Source: a virus
Direction: 5' to 3' (one strand)
Virus record (IMG/VR): IMGVR_UViG_3300017527_000241
Coordinates: 1-37,400 of that record
Length of the DNA stretch: 37,400 nt
Made by a program: the position numbers and the translations under genes. Below are positions 15,489 through 23,273 of the stretch, in pieces. The notes under the pieces are model-generated. The model did not search any database and had not been told where the DNA came from. It saw nothing but the letters and a program-made list of their open reading frames with translations. The first letter of the stretch is position 1. Every line of letters begins with the position of its first letter.

Positions 15489-16178
15489 TTATGCTTTGGC
15501 TTTATTCCCTATTGCTTCTCCGTATCTCTTTCCCATTTTAAGGAGAGTCTTAACATCTAGTGGAATATGTAAAGCTTGCATTTTCAAACTTGGATCTGTC
15601 AACATTACTTGTCCATGTCTATGATGTCCATCTAAAATATATCCTTCTTTAGATACAATAATAGTGGTCTTTAATACAGGAGATCCGACCTTTGGCGCTC
15701 CGAATTTTTTAATATTACCGACTAACTTCTCTAGCCATAGTTGACCTTGTAGTGGTTTTAATTTTTGTCCAGCTAACGTAGTCCACTTTGCAGGAACTTT
15801 ATCGTCATTAGGATCACCATCTTTTTGACCTAGCTTTACCCATTTCTCTCCTTCTTTCTGAGCAATTTTATCAAAATCCTTTCTTCCTTTAGCAAATGGT
15901 TTGAAGATATCAATTGATCCACTTTTTAATCTCTCATCAAATTTCTTCATATCGTCTGGTTCAATGACAGGCATTTTAATTCTTTGAATGTCTAGTGCTT
16001 CCTTTTTATATAAATTCTGTAATCCTTGATAATTCTTATCAAAGTTAGGAATTGCTTTATCTAGTGCTTCTTTACTTCCAAATATTTTTTCAGCATAAGC
16101 CCTTGCTTTATCTAGCGGTACTTTAGCGACATTCAGATTGTAATTTCCACCTTCGGTTAAATAATTTTTAAATCTCAT
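15489..16178 (-). CDS. Putative internal head protein with ParB/Srx-like motif, 229 aa
   Basis: Begins MRFKNYLTE followed by Gly-Gly, the shared leader with L-T-E as probable protease site. Near residues 175-187 it contains VSKEGYILDGHHRHGQ, which fits the ParB/sulfiredoxin-superfamily motif GxxxDGHHR that binds a nucleotide phosphate. Members act as CTPase clamps, nucleases or other phosphotransfer enzymes. The N-terminal two-thirds are helical and lysine-rich. In this setting it may be a DNA- or nucleotide-acting protein packaged in the head. The exact activity is open. Confidence 0.72.
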   Translation of the reverse strand: MRFKNYLTEGGNYNLNVAKVPLDKARAYAEKIFGSKEALDKAIPNFDKNYQGLQNLYKKEALDIQRIKMPVIEPDDMKKFDERLKSGSIDIFKPFAKGRKDFDKIAQKEGEKWVKLGQKDGDPNDDKVPAKWTTLAGQKLKPLQGQLWLEKLVGNIKKFGAPKVGSPVLKTTIIVSKEGYILDGHHRHGQVMLTDPSLKMQALHIPLDVKTLLKMGKRYGEAIGNKAKA

Positions 16179-16187
16179 ATTAATCTC

Positions 16188-16961
16188 CTATTTTGGAAAA
16201 GTCCTCATATTCTTTCCTAATATTTTTTCTCTAGCCATTCTTTTCAATAGCATTTTCTTCCATATATTGTTTACTTCTTTTCCATACTGCTTTGTAGCTT
16301 CCCATGTTCCGTATATCGGTGGATATAGATCCATCATATCAGCCAGAGTCAATTTATTCCATTGCGCTGTAGTATGTTGTTGCTTCAATGTCTTAATACC
16401 GTGTATCTGAGCATCTATTTCAAAATGAGTCATGTTAACATCTTCTTTGCCCAATTTAAGAATACTTGGATCATTATATTCACCCGCTAGATCTACTATC
16501 TTTTCTATATGACTATTATGTAGTACATCATTCATCCAATGTGAAAGTTCATGAGCTATTGTTGCTTTTATTCTATTCGGTGAAGTTTCAGCTTTAAATC
16601 TTCTTTGTTGATTTACTGGTAAACTTATCCCTTGCCTTAGTATATCTAAAACATGTGGAGAAAAAGTTAAATGTATTTTATTTTTAGTTGGTTGATATGC
16701 TGGAGATGGAAAAACCCCTACTTCTATTGATACAGGTTTTATAGCATGAGCCGCTCTAGCTGATTTACTTCTTAATAGATCACTAGACATTGAATCTCTA
16801 GAATATCCAATTCCTTTCATTGATCCTTGAATAATTTCGGTTGGAGGTAATTCCCCTCTTTCTATTTCAGCTACAAAACCTTTCATCAGTTTATTATAAA
16901 TTAAATCAACATCCTTTTTAATATTAAAAGTTTTTTCTACTAGGTATAATTTAAATCTCAT
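16188..16961 (-). CDS. Putative internal head zinc metallopeptidase, 257 aa
   Basis: Begins MRFKLYLVE, the shared leader with L-V-E as probable protease site. Residues 137-141 are HELSH, a HExxH zincin motif in the typical IAHELSHWM context; Glu181 (MTHFEIDA) is placed to be the third zinc ligand. This is a complete metallopeptidase signature. A packaged protease could act on host proteins on entry, on capsid proteins during maturation, or on the cell wall if the fold is different from a standard zincin. It lies directly behind the gp14-like neck gene. Confidence 0.75.
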   Translation of the reverse strand: MRFKLYLVEKTFNIKKDVDLIYNKLMKGFVAEIERGELPPTEIIQGSMKGIGYSRDSMSSDLLRSKSARAAHAIKPVSIEVGVFPSPAYQPTKNKIHLTFSPHVLDILRQGISLPVNQQRRFKAETSPNRIKATIAHELSHWMNDVLHNSHIEKIVDLAGEYNDPSILKLGKEDVNMTHFEIDAQIHGIKTLKQQHTTAQWNKLTLADMMDLYPPIYGTWEATKQYGKEVNNIWKKMLLKRMAREKILGKNMRTFPK

Positions 16962-16962
16962 A

Positions 16963-17616
16963 TTAGTATCCGTATATTTTTGAATCTATATCTAAATCTT
17001 TTGAATAGTCAAAAATCTCATCACTTTCTTCTGTAATTTCTTCGTTATCTCCGTATGCAGTTAACGGAGTAGTCAAAGTATCTCTGATCTCTGGACTTGG
17101 ATCTCTATTGAACCTTGAAATTTCTCTAGCTGAATCTGATTCTTCGCTAAATCTGTAAGGTTTAAGTACGAAACCCCAAATCATTTTTTTCAGTTGGAAT
17201 ATCTTCTCTTCTTCTGCTACGTCTGCTATTTCATAAGCTCTATTATTCCATAGAGTAATTATAGCATCTCCAGGCTTCGGATGATATCCAGCACTAACAT
17301 CTCTAGTCATAGTTAATTTAGGAATAGAAGCAAATGAAATCATCTCTTCCGAATAGATACCAAATCCAGTAGTTAATGTAGGCTCCTCTGTAGGCTCATA
17401 TATTAATCTAGTTAAATGTGAATTTAGATATCTTGTACGGTCTGATTCACCATAGAAATAATCTTTTGGTGTTCCTTCATCTCTTATATAATATAGACAT
17501 TGTATTCCTGATATATCTGTAAATTCTACTATTACGGATTCGAATAAATCATGTTCTACGTTATCTTGTAACTGATGAAGATCCCATTTAGGCTTTATTA
17601 GTTTATGTGACTTCAT
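16963..17616 (-). CDS. Neck protein (gp14-like)
   Basis: A 217 aa protein (T4 gp14 is 256 aa). It has the gp14-type outline: an N-terminal segment leading to FESVIVEFTDISGIQCLYYIRD, then KPGDAIITLWNNRAYEIADV (about 122-141), FQLKKMIWGFVLKPYRFSEES. In T4 gp13 and gp14 complete the head and make the neck that receives the tail. Position between the gp13-like and gp15-like genes supports it. Its upstream neighbour stops one base before its start. Confidence 0.7.
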   Translation of the reverse strand: MKSHKLIKPKWDLHQLQDNVEHDLFESVIVEFTDISGIQCLYYIRDEGTPKDYFYGESDRTRYLNSHLTRLIYEPTEEPTLTTGFGIYSEEMISFASIPKLTMTRDVSAGYHPKPGDAIITLWNNRAYEIADVAEEEKIFQLKKMIWGFVLKPYRFSEESDSAREISRFNRDPSPEIRDTLTTPLTAYGDNEEITEESDEIFDYSKDLDIDSKIYGY

Positions 17617-18000
17617 TTATCCCTTTATTAATTTAGATTGAGTTTCCATGACTAGTGTAAGAGCTTGCTCCAATAAGTCTATTCTTTTTATGAGCCTTTT
17701 AATAACATCAGGTTGCACATTAACATTCGGATTGTTATCCTGCGTATTTCTAGTTCTCATTTCATTAATTTTACCTTCCATGTAGGCATCGGATTCTGAA
17801 TAATCAGGCTGTCCATCGTTTTGAAAGTTATCCCTGTTTACTTGATCACCTAAAGGAATGTTAGGTTTTTCTTCTACTACTCCTGCTCCTTCCATTTCTG
17901 CCATGCTTGGTTGAGGTTGAGACAAGCGAATAGGTTTATAAGCACTACCATCTTCAAACATTTTTTCATACTTCTCTAAAATTTTACTATGTTCTGACAT
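17617..18000 (-). CDS. Hypothetical 127 aa protein, probable virion component
   Basis: Not a recognised family. The middle is polar and probably disordered (Gln, Asn, Pro-rich from about 28 to 90), and the last 30 residues form a leucine-rich amphipathic helix (IKRLIKRIDLLEQALTLV), likely a coiled coil. GGAGG precedes the ATG. It sits between the neck genes, so a structural or assembly role is plausible. It lacks the [ILF]-x-E leader of its neighbours. Confidence 0.65.
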   Translation of the reverse strand: MSEHSKILEKYEKMFEDGSAYKPIRLSQPQPSMAEMEGAGVVEEKPNIPLGDQVNRDNFQNDGQPDYSESDAYMEGKINEMRTRNTQDNNPNVNVQPDVIKRLIKRIDLLEQALTLVMETQSKLIKG

Positions 18001-18009
18001 ATTCCCTCC

Positions 18010-18393
18010 TTAATGTTCACCTTCCATTTTAGTTAATCTAGTATAGTAATCTGGTAACTCCGCTAAATGGTCTAAGGCTATACGTTTAGCCACAGCTTTG
18101 TTTTTAGTATGTTCCATTTCTACTTTAACTCCCATTTCCAATTCCTTCTTATCAGCGTCTTTCTCTGTAAACTTCTTTTTCTTTGCTTCTCCAGTTCCTA
18201 AGATAGAACCTAAGATAGAGTAAATGTAAGCTTCAAATTTATGAGTATCAATACCTAGTTTCTCTGCAAGGTCGTGTATATCTTCATCTGGTGGATTTGG
18301 ATTATCTGCAAAAAAATCCATAATTGCATTATAGATCTTTTCGTCTTTTTCTGATCCTTCTCTTATGAATTCACCGAATGTTCTTCTGATCAT
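18010..18393 (-). CDS. Putative internal head protein with DUF5661 domain, 127 aa
   Basis: The N-terminus MIRRTFGEFIRE followed by Gly is strikingly like the T4 internal-protein capsid-targeting peptide MKTYQEFIAE. The C-terminal part (about 86-124: KELEMGVKVEMEHT, then AKRIALDHLAELPDYYTRL) matches the DUF5661 pattern of GxxxExEHT and IAxDHLxExPDYYxxL. DUF5661 has no established function but recurs in phages. Packaging in the head is inferred from the leader. Confidence 0.72.
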   Translation of the reverse strand: MIRRTFGEFIREGSEKDEKIYNAIMDFFADNPNPPDEDIHDLAEKLGIDTHKFEAYIYSILGSILGTGEAKKKKFTEKDADKKELEMGVKVEMEHTKNKAVAKRIALDHLAELPDYYTRLTKMEGEH

Positions 18394-18404
18394 TTAATTC
18401 CTCC

Positions 18405-18620
18405 TTACTTTTTTACTTTGACTCCAATTGCTCCTAATGCGTCTTCCATATCAGGCCAATCATCGTCACCATGAAGCCCCTCTTCTGCCATTGCACTAGT
18501 AACTACGCTGGATTTAACATTCTTACCGTATTTTTTCTTGATATGTTTTGCTAAACCTTCAATACTCATACCTCTATATGGCCCACCTTCACCTAAATAT
18601 TTATCTAATAAATTACCCAT
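18405..18620 (-). CDS. Putative internal head protein, 71 aa
   Basis: Begins MGNLLDKYLGE followed by Gly-Gly, with L-G-E as probable protease site. The remaining 60 residues form a small basic-to-mixed helical domain (IEGLAKHIKKKYG, VVTSAMAEEGLHG). Ribosome site GGAGG is present. Function unknown; grouped with the packaged-protein set. Confidence 0.65.
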   Translation of the reverse strand: MGNLLDKYLGEGGPYRGMSIEGLAKHIKKKYGKNVKSSVVTSAMAEEGLHGDDDWPDMEDALGAIGVKVKK

Positions 18621-18629
18621 ACTTCCTCC

Positions 18630-19523
18630 TTAACCCCAAAAAATAGGATATCCTTCATATACTTCTTCTAATCTTAATGTCTCTTCAAGTTTTTCTTTTT
18701 CGGCAGTACCTTCTCCTATCAAATCCGCTCCGTCTAAATCAATTCCAGTATTACCGATAGAAGTAAATCCAGCGAACTTACTTCTAATCCTCCCTAGAAT
18801 TATTTTACACTCTGCAAGTGCATAGTCAAATAACCAATCACTAGTAAAGAAGTTTTCATTTACATTCCCACTATGAAGATCTGTTTCTCTTCTCTTCCAA
18901 GGATCTGCTTGTTGATTGTTAGATTGCATACCTGAATAATGACTACCTTCGATCATGAAAGTTCTTAACAGTACGTATCCAGGAGAATCTACGGTAATCT
19001 CTTGTCCTTGATCATTGATTACTTGTATGTAATTTCCAGACGGTGGAGCAGGATGTACTTCTACCTGATTTGTAAATGGATGGTATTTATAATTGTATGC
19101 TGTAGGTGTATATCTATCTATAGTTTTTAGATAGTCAAGTGATAAGTGATAACTGACAAAGCTATAGTCATAACTATTTCCTGTGGCCCATATCCAATTA
19201 TAAAGACCGTTGTTGAAAAAGAAATTGTCTATAGTGAAGAGAGTATTTATTCCTCCCCATCCAGCACCTCTATCATCATAGTCAATTACTTCTACTACTC
19301 CAACTGGAAGATCGTAAAAATTCTGATCAGCCCGAAGCAGGAGAGTCATGTATGTTTCAGCGGTAGCTTGTCCTACAGCCCATTTAACCCATTTGTCTCT
19401 TGCATAATCAATAGCATCAAAAATTTGTTGAGGATCTAACTCTACCTTTACTACAGGATGACCTAGCCTTCTTTTAATTCTTTCTGCTAAATCAGATTTT
19501 GATTGTCTAATGTCTAGTGCCAT
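18630..19523 (-). CDS. Neck protein (gp13-like)
   Basis: A 297 aa protein (T4 gp13 is 309 aa). Residues 15-45 (RIKRRLGHPVVKVELDPQQ then IFDAIDYARDKW) are the conserved head-completion/neck signature in which RLGxPVxxVEL is followed by an Ile-rich helix. The centre is aromatic and beta-rich (NTLFTIDNFFFNNGLYNWIW), and the C-terminus is helical (FDYALAECKIILGRIRSKF). It should form a ring between portal and tail. Its start overlaps the preceding small gene (TAATG). Confidence 0.75.
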   Translation of the reverse strand: MALDIRQSKSDLAERIKRRLGHPVVKVELDPQQIFDAIDYARDKWVKWAVGQATAETYMTLLLRADQNFYDLPVGVVEVIDYDDRGAGWGGINTLFTIDNFFFNNGLYNWIWATGNSYDYSFVSYHLSLDYLKTIDRYTPTAYNYKYHPFTNQVEVHPAPPSGNYIQVINDQGQEITVDSPGYVLLRTFMIEGSHYSGMQSNNQQADPWKRRETDLHSGNVNENFFTSDWLFDYALAECKIILGRIRSKFAGFTSIGNTGIDLDGADLIGEGTAEKEKLEETLRLEEVYEGYPIFWG

Positions 19524-19675
19524 TATTTCCCCTTCTTCATTTGGTCTTTTTCTTTCTTAGTAAACATAGATGTTGAAAGGTATCCATGTTCTTTCTTTTT
19601 CTTCTTCATTTTATGTTTAAGAAGTGATTTTACTTCAGCCTTTTCAAATACTTCTAGCTTTTCTATAATATCCAT
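19523..19675 (-). CDS. Very basic 50 aa putative internal head protein
   Basis: A 50-codon frame joined to both neighbours by TAATG overlaps. It begins MDIIEKLEVFE followed by Lys, a near copy of the leader of the next gene upstream (MEIIEKLKLFE), with V-F-E in place of L-F-E at the expected site. About a third of the residues are lysine (for example KHKMKKKKKEHG). Small basic packaged proteins occur in the T4 head core, so DNA binding inside the capsid is plausible. Confidence 0.65.
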   Translation of the reverse strand: MDIIEKLEVFEKAEVKSLLKHKMKKKKKEHGYLSTSMFTKKEKDQMKKGK

Positions 19676-20064
19676 TAGTATCTCCTGTTTAATGCTTTAG
19701 CTAACTGGTAATCTAAAAAGTCATCCCAATTATTTTTAAATTTAGATTTTACGGAAGAAGGCATAGGATCAGTAAATTCCATGACATGTTTTCTTAATTG
19801 TTTAGGAAATGCTTGACCATATCTATATCTCTTTCCCATATAATTAACATTTTCACCGAATTTAACTTCTTCTACTTCAAATCTTTCACTATAACCTACA
19901 TCTGGATCTTCTGGTTCATGCCACCAATCAATATCTATGTTTACTTCTTCACATGATTCTCCGCTATCATCTTTAGGATTGCATATTCGCCAGTTAACGG
20001 TAACAGTATTACCTTTTGGATAATTTACTCCTTCAAATAATTTTAATTTTTCGATTATTTCCAT
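19675..20064 (-). CDS. Putative internal head protein, 129 aa
   Basis: Begins MEIIEKLKLFE followed by Gly, with L-F-E as probable protease site. The rest is a compact beta-rich domain with many acidic and aromatic residues (IDIDWWHEPEDPD) and a basic helical end (SKFKNNWDDFLDYQLAKAL). Two cysteines near residues 28 and 38 are the only ones. No family recognised. Coupled to the 50 aa gene behind it. Confidence 0.65.
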   Translation of the reverse strand: MEIIEKLKLFEGVNYPKGNTVTVNWRICNPKDDSGESCEEVNIDIDWWHEPEDPDVGYSERFEVEEVKFGENVNYMGKRYRYGQAFPKQLRKHVMEFTDPMPSSVKSKFKNNWDDFLDYQLAKALNRRY

Positions 20065-20073
20065 TTTATTTTC

Positions 20074-20361
20074 CTATGATAGATTTTGTATTCTAGCAGT
20101 AAGTTCTTTTTTAAGAGTAATAAGATCCTGAATTTCTTCTTTAGAAGCCTTTATCCCTTCTGGAGTATAGATTTCAAACTTTCTGGCATCAGCAAGTTTT
20201 TTAATTGCTAATTCAATATTATCTACAGCCATTTTAAGCTTTGATACTCCACGTTTATCCCAATTTTCAGGCTTTGTTCTACCTTTTTCTCCTAGTCTTT
20301 CATTCAAGATAGTTTTTTCGTATGCTTCCATTATAGCGTCTTGTGCTTTGTCATCAATCAT
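20074..20361 (-). CDS. Putative internal head protein, 95 aa
   Basis: Begins MIDDKAQDAIMEAYEKTILNE followed by Arg, the longer leader type seen also at the right end of the window, with L-N-E at residues 19-21. The body is helical and lysine-rich and probably forms a coiled coil (LKMAVDNIELAIKKLADA, ITLKKELTARIQ). A GGAGG site and a TATAAATA box precede the gene, so late expression is expected. Confidence 0.65.
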   Translation of the reverse strand: MIDDKAQDAIMEAYEKTILNERLGEKGRTKPENWDKRGVSKLKMAVDNIELAIKKLADARKFEIYTPEGIKASKEEIQDLITLKKELTARIQNLS

Positions 20362-20392
20362 TATTACCTCCTAAAGTATAGTCTTCCAATAT

Positions 20393-20400
20393 TATTTATA
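20393..20400 (-). promoter_or_regulatory. T4-type late promoter box
   Basis: Minus strand TATAAATA followed by ATATTGG, immediately behind the terL stop codon and 32 bases before the 95 aa gene. It would drive the neck and internal-protein block. Confidence 0.65.
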
Positions 20401-20404
20401 TTTT

Positions 20405-22951
20405 TTATTCCCAAAGTGTAGACTTTGTAAGCCAACTCCAGTCATCTATATCATCTTCTATATCAGACAAGATACCCCACGCATCATTTTCATCCATTTG
20501 ACTATCTTTAAATTGCCAATCTTCTTCTAGTATATCCATTTGAAAAAGATAAGTTGCCCAAAATAAAGCACAAACTAAATCGTCTGGTTTATCTTTACCA
20601 AAAAATTTATTTTTCTCTTCTATGAATGATCCTAATTGCTCAATGGTTTCTTTGTCATAGAGCCGTACACTACCATCTTCGATTAACTTCTTCATTAAAA
20701 GTACTGCTTTTGGTTTTGTGTCTTTCTGTGAACGAACTCCAAGGCTTTTCTCTTTACTACCTGAATTGACTAGGTTTTCATTTTCAAATGTATGCCATAA
20801 TTGACTAATAACTGCGGCTCCTTCTCCATTGTTTTCACACATGATAAAGGCATTATTGAAGTAATACGATAACTTATTAATGATTTGTGCAAATTCATAA
20901 ACATCAGTTAAGTTATCTTCAAATGCTCCTATCTGTACTAAGTCTACAGGCATAACAGAATTTAGTTTAAAGATTTGAATACAAGAAGAATTTTCTCCAG
21001 TTCCTTTCGCTGGATCTACTCCCATAATATACCTTGCTCCGTCTTTCGGTTTCTCCCATAATCTAAGTCTATCTTGTAGATCATAGAAGACTGGAGGTTC
21101 ATCCATGCTCATTAATGTTCTTAAACATTCTGGATGAATGACTGTATTGGTAGATCCTAAAAATTTACAAGCATATTCCTGATTAAACGCTTGTATGCCC
21201 ATATTAGCAATTTCTGTTTTAGCCCATTCTTTGTCTCTGCCTGGAACCCTATCCCATATGACTTTATAAGGTTTGAACATATTATCACCAACTTGAGCTT
21301 GAGTCCAAATTCGATGAAAAATATTAAACATACCATTAGGAGTAGAAATAATTATAAGCTTTGATTTCTTAGAAGAAGAAATGGTAGGATAATTAGCGGC
21401 CCAAAATTCTTCGGCTTGATTACTAGGCACAAATGCAAATTCGTCACAGATAACCATGTTCATAGGCCAGCCCCTAAATGCATCAGAAGTAGTAGCTGAT
21501 ATGATCATGTTAGTGCCATTGTCAAAGTGTACAGAAGTCTTTTGATATTCCGTAACTCCAGGCTTTAGCCATACTGGAAGACTTTCATACATTCTTTTGA
21601 TTGTGTCAAGGATTCGTTTAGCGGAAGATTCTTTATTGGAAACAATACCTACATTCTTATCTGAATGGAAGATAGCATACCATAGCGCATAAGCCGCTAC
21701 AATAGTGGTGTTGTGAGTCGGTATCATTGTTTCTCCACAAAGAAACAAATGATCTTCATTATCAACTTGTATACATCTAACAGGAACAGAGTCTATTTTT
21801 TTAATATTTTTAATATATATTCTATTATTTTTAGGATGATTTTTACATTTTTTTTGTTCTTCTCTTTTCCTTTTCAGATTGAATACATAGAATTTTCTTG
21901 TAGTAAAAGAAATAGTATAGTAAATTTCTCCATCTATTTCTTTATCTCTTATTCTATTTTTTATTCCAAGAGAAGATAAAAGTTCTCTGACTTGTAATAT
22001 AAGATCATAATTCTTTTGGTAGAATTCACATGAACCATTTGAACAATGTCCATCTGAATCAAGCAATCCTCTTAAAAGTTGAATTCTTTGATATTTAGAA
22101 GCGGAAAAATATATTCGTGGTATATGTTTTTTGTTTACGTTGTTTATTTTCTTTAAATCTGTTATAAGTTTATAAACATTAAAATAACCACTATGTTCAG
22201 TCCTTTTATCGTCTTTAAAATCAGAAGTATTATATTTTTTTTCTATTATTTTTGATAGTTCTTTATAATCTTCATCATTAGTAGATATTCTACCATTTTC
22301 AGAATGACCATCTCCTAACCAAAGTCCATAAATATATGGATCAACGGGTAAATTTATTTTTTTATTTTTTATTCCATGATGATAATCTATATAAAGACAT
22401 TTATCTTTTAAATTAAATAATTCTTCTGTAGTTAAAATTTTTTCTAAATGTCCTATTCTTCCATTTTTTGTTCTTTTTCTAAAATAAGAAGAACCAACTT
22501 TCCATAAATGCTCTTTGTCTGCTATAATTTTTTCTTGATTATCAAATTCTATTTCATAACAATCATGGTTATGCATTATTTCTGTAGCAAATTTTACTTT
22601 AGTTGAGTTTCCATTTTTATCTAAAATAAAATCTCCTACTTTGATATCTCCCATAGTAGTCCATTTACCATTAGGTTTAGGTATAGGAGTATCAATACTC
22701 AAGGCTTTTCCAGACTGTCTGGCCCATAGACCAACGAAAAATCTATTCTCATCTAGTAATTTAATTGTCTCTAGCTGGTACTCATATGGATCAAATTGTA
22801 CTTCTCCAAAGTCCAACGTAACGATCTTTATATAATTAGTTGCAAAGTGGAGAATATCATCTCTACATTTTATTAACTCAGCTATTTGTTCTGGAGTATA
22901 TTCTAATTCCTCATTAGGACGTTTAACATAATCATCATATCGAATTGCCAT
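20405..22951 (-). CDS. Terminase large subunit (gp17-like) with intein
   Basis: An 848 aa precursor: residues 1-82 and 415-848 form a 516 aa packaging motor; 83-414 is an intein. The ATPase has Walker A ARQSGK-TT split by the intein, Walker B (MVICDEF, Asp503-Glu504) and IIISTPNG (about 533-540). The nuclease domain starts with MGVDPAKG (Asp646) and ends with DDLVCALFW. It cuts concatemeric DNA and pumps it into the prohead using ATP. The protein can work only after splicing, because the nucleotide-binding loop is interrupted. The ribosome site GAGG lies within a hairpin that also holds a late promoter. Confidence 0.95.
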   Translation of the reverse strand: MAIRYDDYVKRPNEELEYTPEQIAELIKCRDDILHFATNYIKIVTLDFGEVQFDPYEYQLETIKLLDENRFFVGLWARQSGKALSIDTPIPKPNGKWTTMGDIKVGDFILDKNGNSTKVKFATEIMHNHDCYEIEFDNQEKIIADKEHLWKVGSSYFRKRTKNGRIGHLEKILTTEELFNLKDKCLYIDYHHGIKNKKINLPVDPYIYGLWLGDGHSENGRISTNDEDYKELSKIIEKKYNTSDFKDDKRTEHSGYFNVYKLITDLKKINNVNKKHIPRIYFSASKYQRIQLLRGLLDSDGHCSNGSCEFYQKNYDLILQVRELLSSLGIKNRIRDKEIDGEIYYTISFTTRKFYVFNLKRKREEQKKCKNHPKNNRIYIKNIKKIDSVPVRCIQVDNEDHLFLCGETMIPTHNTTIVAAYALWYAIFHSDKNVGIVSNKESSAKRILDTIKRMYESLPVWLKPGVTEYQKTSVHFDNGTNMIISATTSDAFRGWPMNMVICDEFAFVPSNQAEEFWAANYPTISSSKKSKLIIISTPNGMFNIFHRIWTQAQVGDNMFKPYKVIWDRVPGRDKEWAKTEIANMGIQAFNQEYACKFLGSTNTVIHPECLRTLMSMDEPPVFYDLQDRLRLWEKPKDGARYIMGVDPAKGTGENSSCIQIFKLNSVMPVDLVQIGAFEDNLTDVYEFAQIINKLSYYFNNAFIMCENNGEGAAVISQLWHTFENENLVNSGSKEKSLGVRSQKDTKPKAVLLMKKLIEDGSVRLYDKETIEQLGSFIEEKNKFFGKDKPDDLVCALFWATYLFQMDILEEDWQFKDSQMDENDAWGILSDIEDDIDDWSWLTKSTLWE
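21710..22705 (-). mobile_element. Class 3-type intein with LAGLIDADG homing endonuclease
   Basis: A 332 aa insertion from Ala83 to Asn414 of the terminase precursor, ending PTHN before Thr+1. Position 1 is Ala, not Cys or Ser. The three residues that define class 3 inteins are visible: Trp two residues after the block B His (EHLW, Trp150), Cys at block F position 4 (VRCIQV, Cys393), and Thr before the final His-Asn (Thr412). Two LAGLIDADG motifs (YGLWLGDG and LRGLLDSDG) indicate a homing endonuclease. The region is more AT-rich than its flanks, consistent with separate origin. Confidence 0.88.
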
Positions 22952-22956
22952 AAAAA

Positions 22957-23013
22957 AACCTCACATAAATAAATATAATCTTCTTACTTATATTTATATA
23001 ATTATGTGAGGTT
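22957..23013 (-). promoter_or_regulatory. Long hairpin over the terL ribosome site, terminator-like
   Basis: The outer arms AACCTCACATAA and TTATGTGAGGTT pair perfectly, and the inner arms ATAAATATAA and TTATATTTAT continue the stem, leaving a 4-base bulge and a 9-base loop, about 22 pairs in all. On the minus strand the 3' arm ends in T-tract just before the terL ATG, so it can act as a terminator for the tRNA transcript. The terL ribosome site GAGG is inside the 3' arm. Confidence 0.75.
22991..22998 (-). promoter_or_regulatory. T4-type late promoter box within the terL hairpin
   Basis: Minus strand TATAAATA lies in the 5' arm of the hairpin. Transcription would start about six bases further on, in the loop, so the late message would lack the 5' arm and leave the ribosome site free. 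Confidence 0.65.
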
Positions 23014-23038
23014 ATTTCAAAAAGTTATTTCAAAAAAG

Positions 23039-23117
23039 CGGTGAATATCGGATTTGAACCGATGACTTCTTGGCTGACAACCAAGCACTCTTTCCAGACT
23101 GACTGAGTTAATCCACC
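23039..23117 (-). tRNA. tRNA-Asp (GTC)
   Basis: Acceptor arms GGTGGAT / ATTCACC pair with one wobble, discriminator G as expected for Asp. Anticodon stem CTTGG/CCAAG closes loop TTGTCAG, giving anticodon GTC. T arm ATCGG-TTCAAAT-CCGAT is intact. The D loop is somewhat long (about 14 bases). CCA is not encoded. Confidence 0.85.
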
Positions 23118-23120
23118 GTT

Positions 23121-23194
23121 TGGCAGGGGTAGAAGGAATTGAACCCTCACAGCAAAGATTTGGAGTCTCGCTGGCTCAACCTACGCTTACCCCT
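23121..23194 (-). tRNA. tRNA-Trp (CCA)
   Basis: Acceptor AGGGGTA / TACCCCT, discriminator G, and an encoded CCA end. Anticodon loop CTCCAAA gives CCA. T arm GAGGG-TTCAATT-CCTTC is intact. The anticodon stem has a mismatch at the outer pair and the D arm is short and irregular, so function may be reduced or depend on a phage-specific fold. Confidence 0.8.
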
Positions 23195-23273
23195 ATGCGT
23201 TCATTTTTAAACCATCATCGTACTTTCTTTTCTGAAAAGTCTTCGTATTTGATCCGTAAAATTTAAGATAAAT

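Noticed and set aside
19083-19090. TATAAATA-like box inside the gp13-like gene
   Set aside because: It is within coding sequence with no gene start nearby; expected by chance in AT-rich DNA.
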